From positions 1-33,145 of the forward strand of contig NZ_AFNV02000034.1 of NCBI RefSeq assembly GCF_000215955.2: a stretch of 33,145 nt of DNA. Reading direction: 5' to 3'. The notes below the pieces were generated by a model. The model searched no databases, was not told where the DNA came from, and was given only the letters and a program-made list of their open reading frames with translations. The translations under genes were made by a program, and so were the position numbers. The DNA is from Salinisphaera shabanensis E1L3A. GTDB lineage: Bacteria; Pseudomonadota; Gammaproteobacteria; Nevskiales; Salinisphaeraceae. Positions 33,127-33,145 of the stretch are shown piece by piece (within the stretch, counting starts at the first letter, position 1; each line of letters opens with the position of its first letter).

Positions 33127-33145
33127 GTGTGTAAACCCACCAGGT

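Noticed and set aside
1-33145. CRISPR arrays, tRNA or rRNA genes, IS elements, phage or toxin-antitoxin modules
   Set aside because: No regularly spaced repeats, cloverleaf-like genes, transposases or integrases were seen on either strand.

Overview
The window is GC-rich proteobacterial DNA. It holds a dense catabolic island for aromatic amines and phenylacetate. The gene set (PaaX, a FeaR-like AraC regulator, PaaABCDE, PaaZ, a periplasmic TTQ amine dehydrogenase, an HpaD/HpaR pair) and the acidic secreted proteins suggest a marine or halophilic gammaproteobacterium. A Salinisphaera-like host is only a guess, because no rRNA or other taxonomic marker is present.

Layout, left to right. (1) 1-2631: start of an unidentified minus-strand gene, a frameshifted serine-glyoxylate aminotransferase (minus), an AT-rich promoter region, and an HSDL2-like SDR (plus). 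(2) 2683-7500 (minus): a TTQ amine dehydrogenase operon in the order large subunit, MauE-like, MauD-like, small subunit, monoheme cytochrome c, outer-membrane beta-barrel. The BEDA order fits the aau/mau operons. (3) 7882-13400 (minus): aldehyde dehydrogenase, exported amidohydrolase and PQQ-heme alcohol dehydrogenase, closed by a strong terminator. A FeaR-like AraC regulator (plus, 13702-14664) diverges from this group and has a sigma-54-type promoter motif in front of it. (4) 14720-24299 (minus): paaA-B-C-D-E, a degenerate PaaA paralogue, then paaZ-G-I-K, with paaX upstream. (5) 25761-30307 (minus): a complete HAAT/Liv-type ABC transporter, livH-M-G-F-K. (6) 31214-33126 (plus): homoprotocatechuate 2,3-dioxygenase and an HpaR-like MarR regulator.

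How it fits together (inference). Aromatic amines are oxidised in the periplasm by the TTQ enzyme, and alcohols by the PQQ enzyme, to arylacetaldehydes. The aldehyde dehydrogenase makes arylacetates. PaaK makes phenylacetyl-CoA, PaaABCE epoxidises it, PaaG isomerises it to the oxepin, and PaaZ opens the ring. PaaF, PaaH and PaaJ are not in the window. HpaD would serve the hydroxylated branch (tyramine or dopamine to homoprotocatechuate). The same GATAC-N27-GTATC dyad lies upstream of both paaA and livH, which links the transporter to the PaaX regulon.

Four otherwise intact genes (serine-glyoxylate aminotransferase, paaE, paaC, hpaR-like) each carry one single-base indel. The pattern looks more like sequence error than gene decay, but this cannot be settled from the sequence alone. 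No tRNA, rRNA, CRISPR array, IS element or phage gene was seen.
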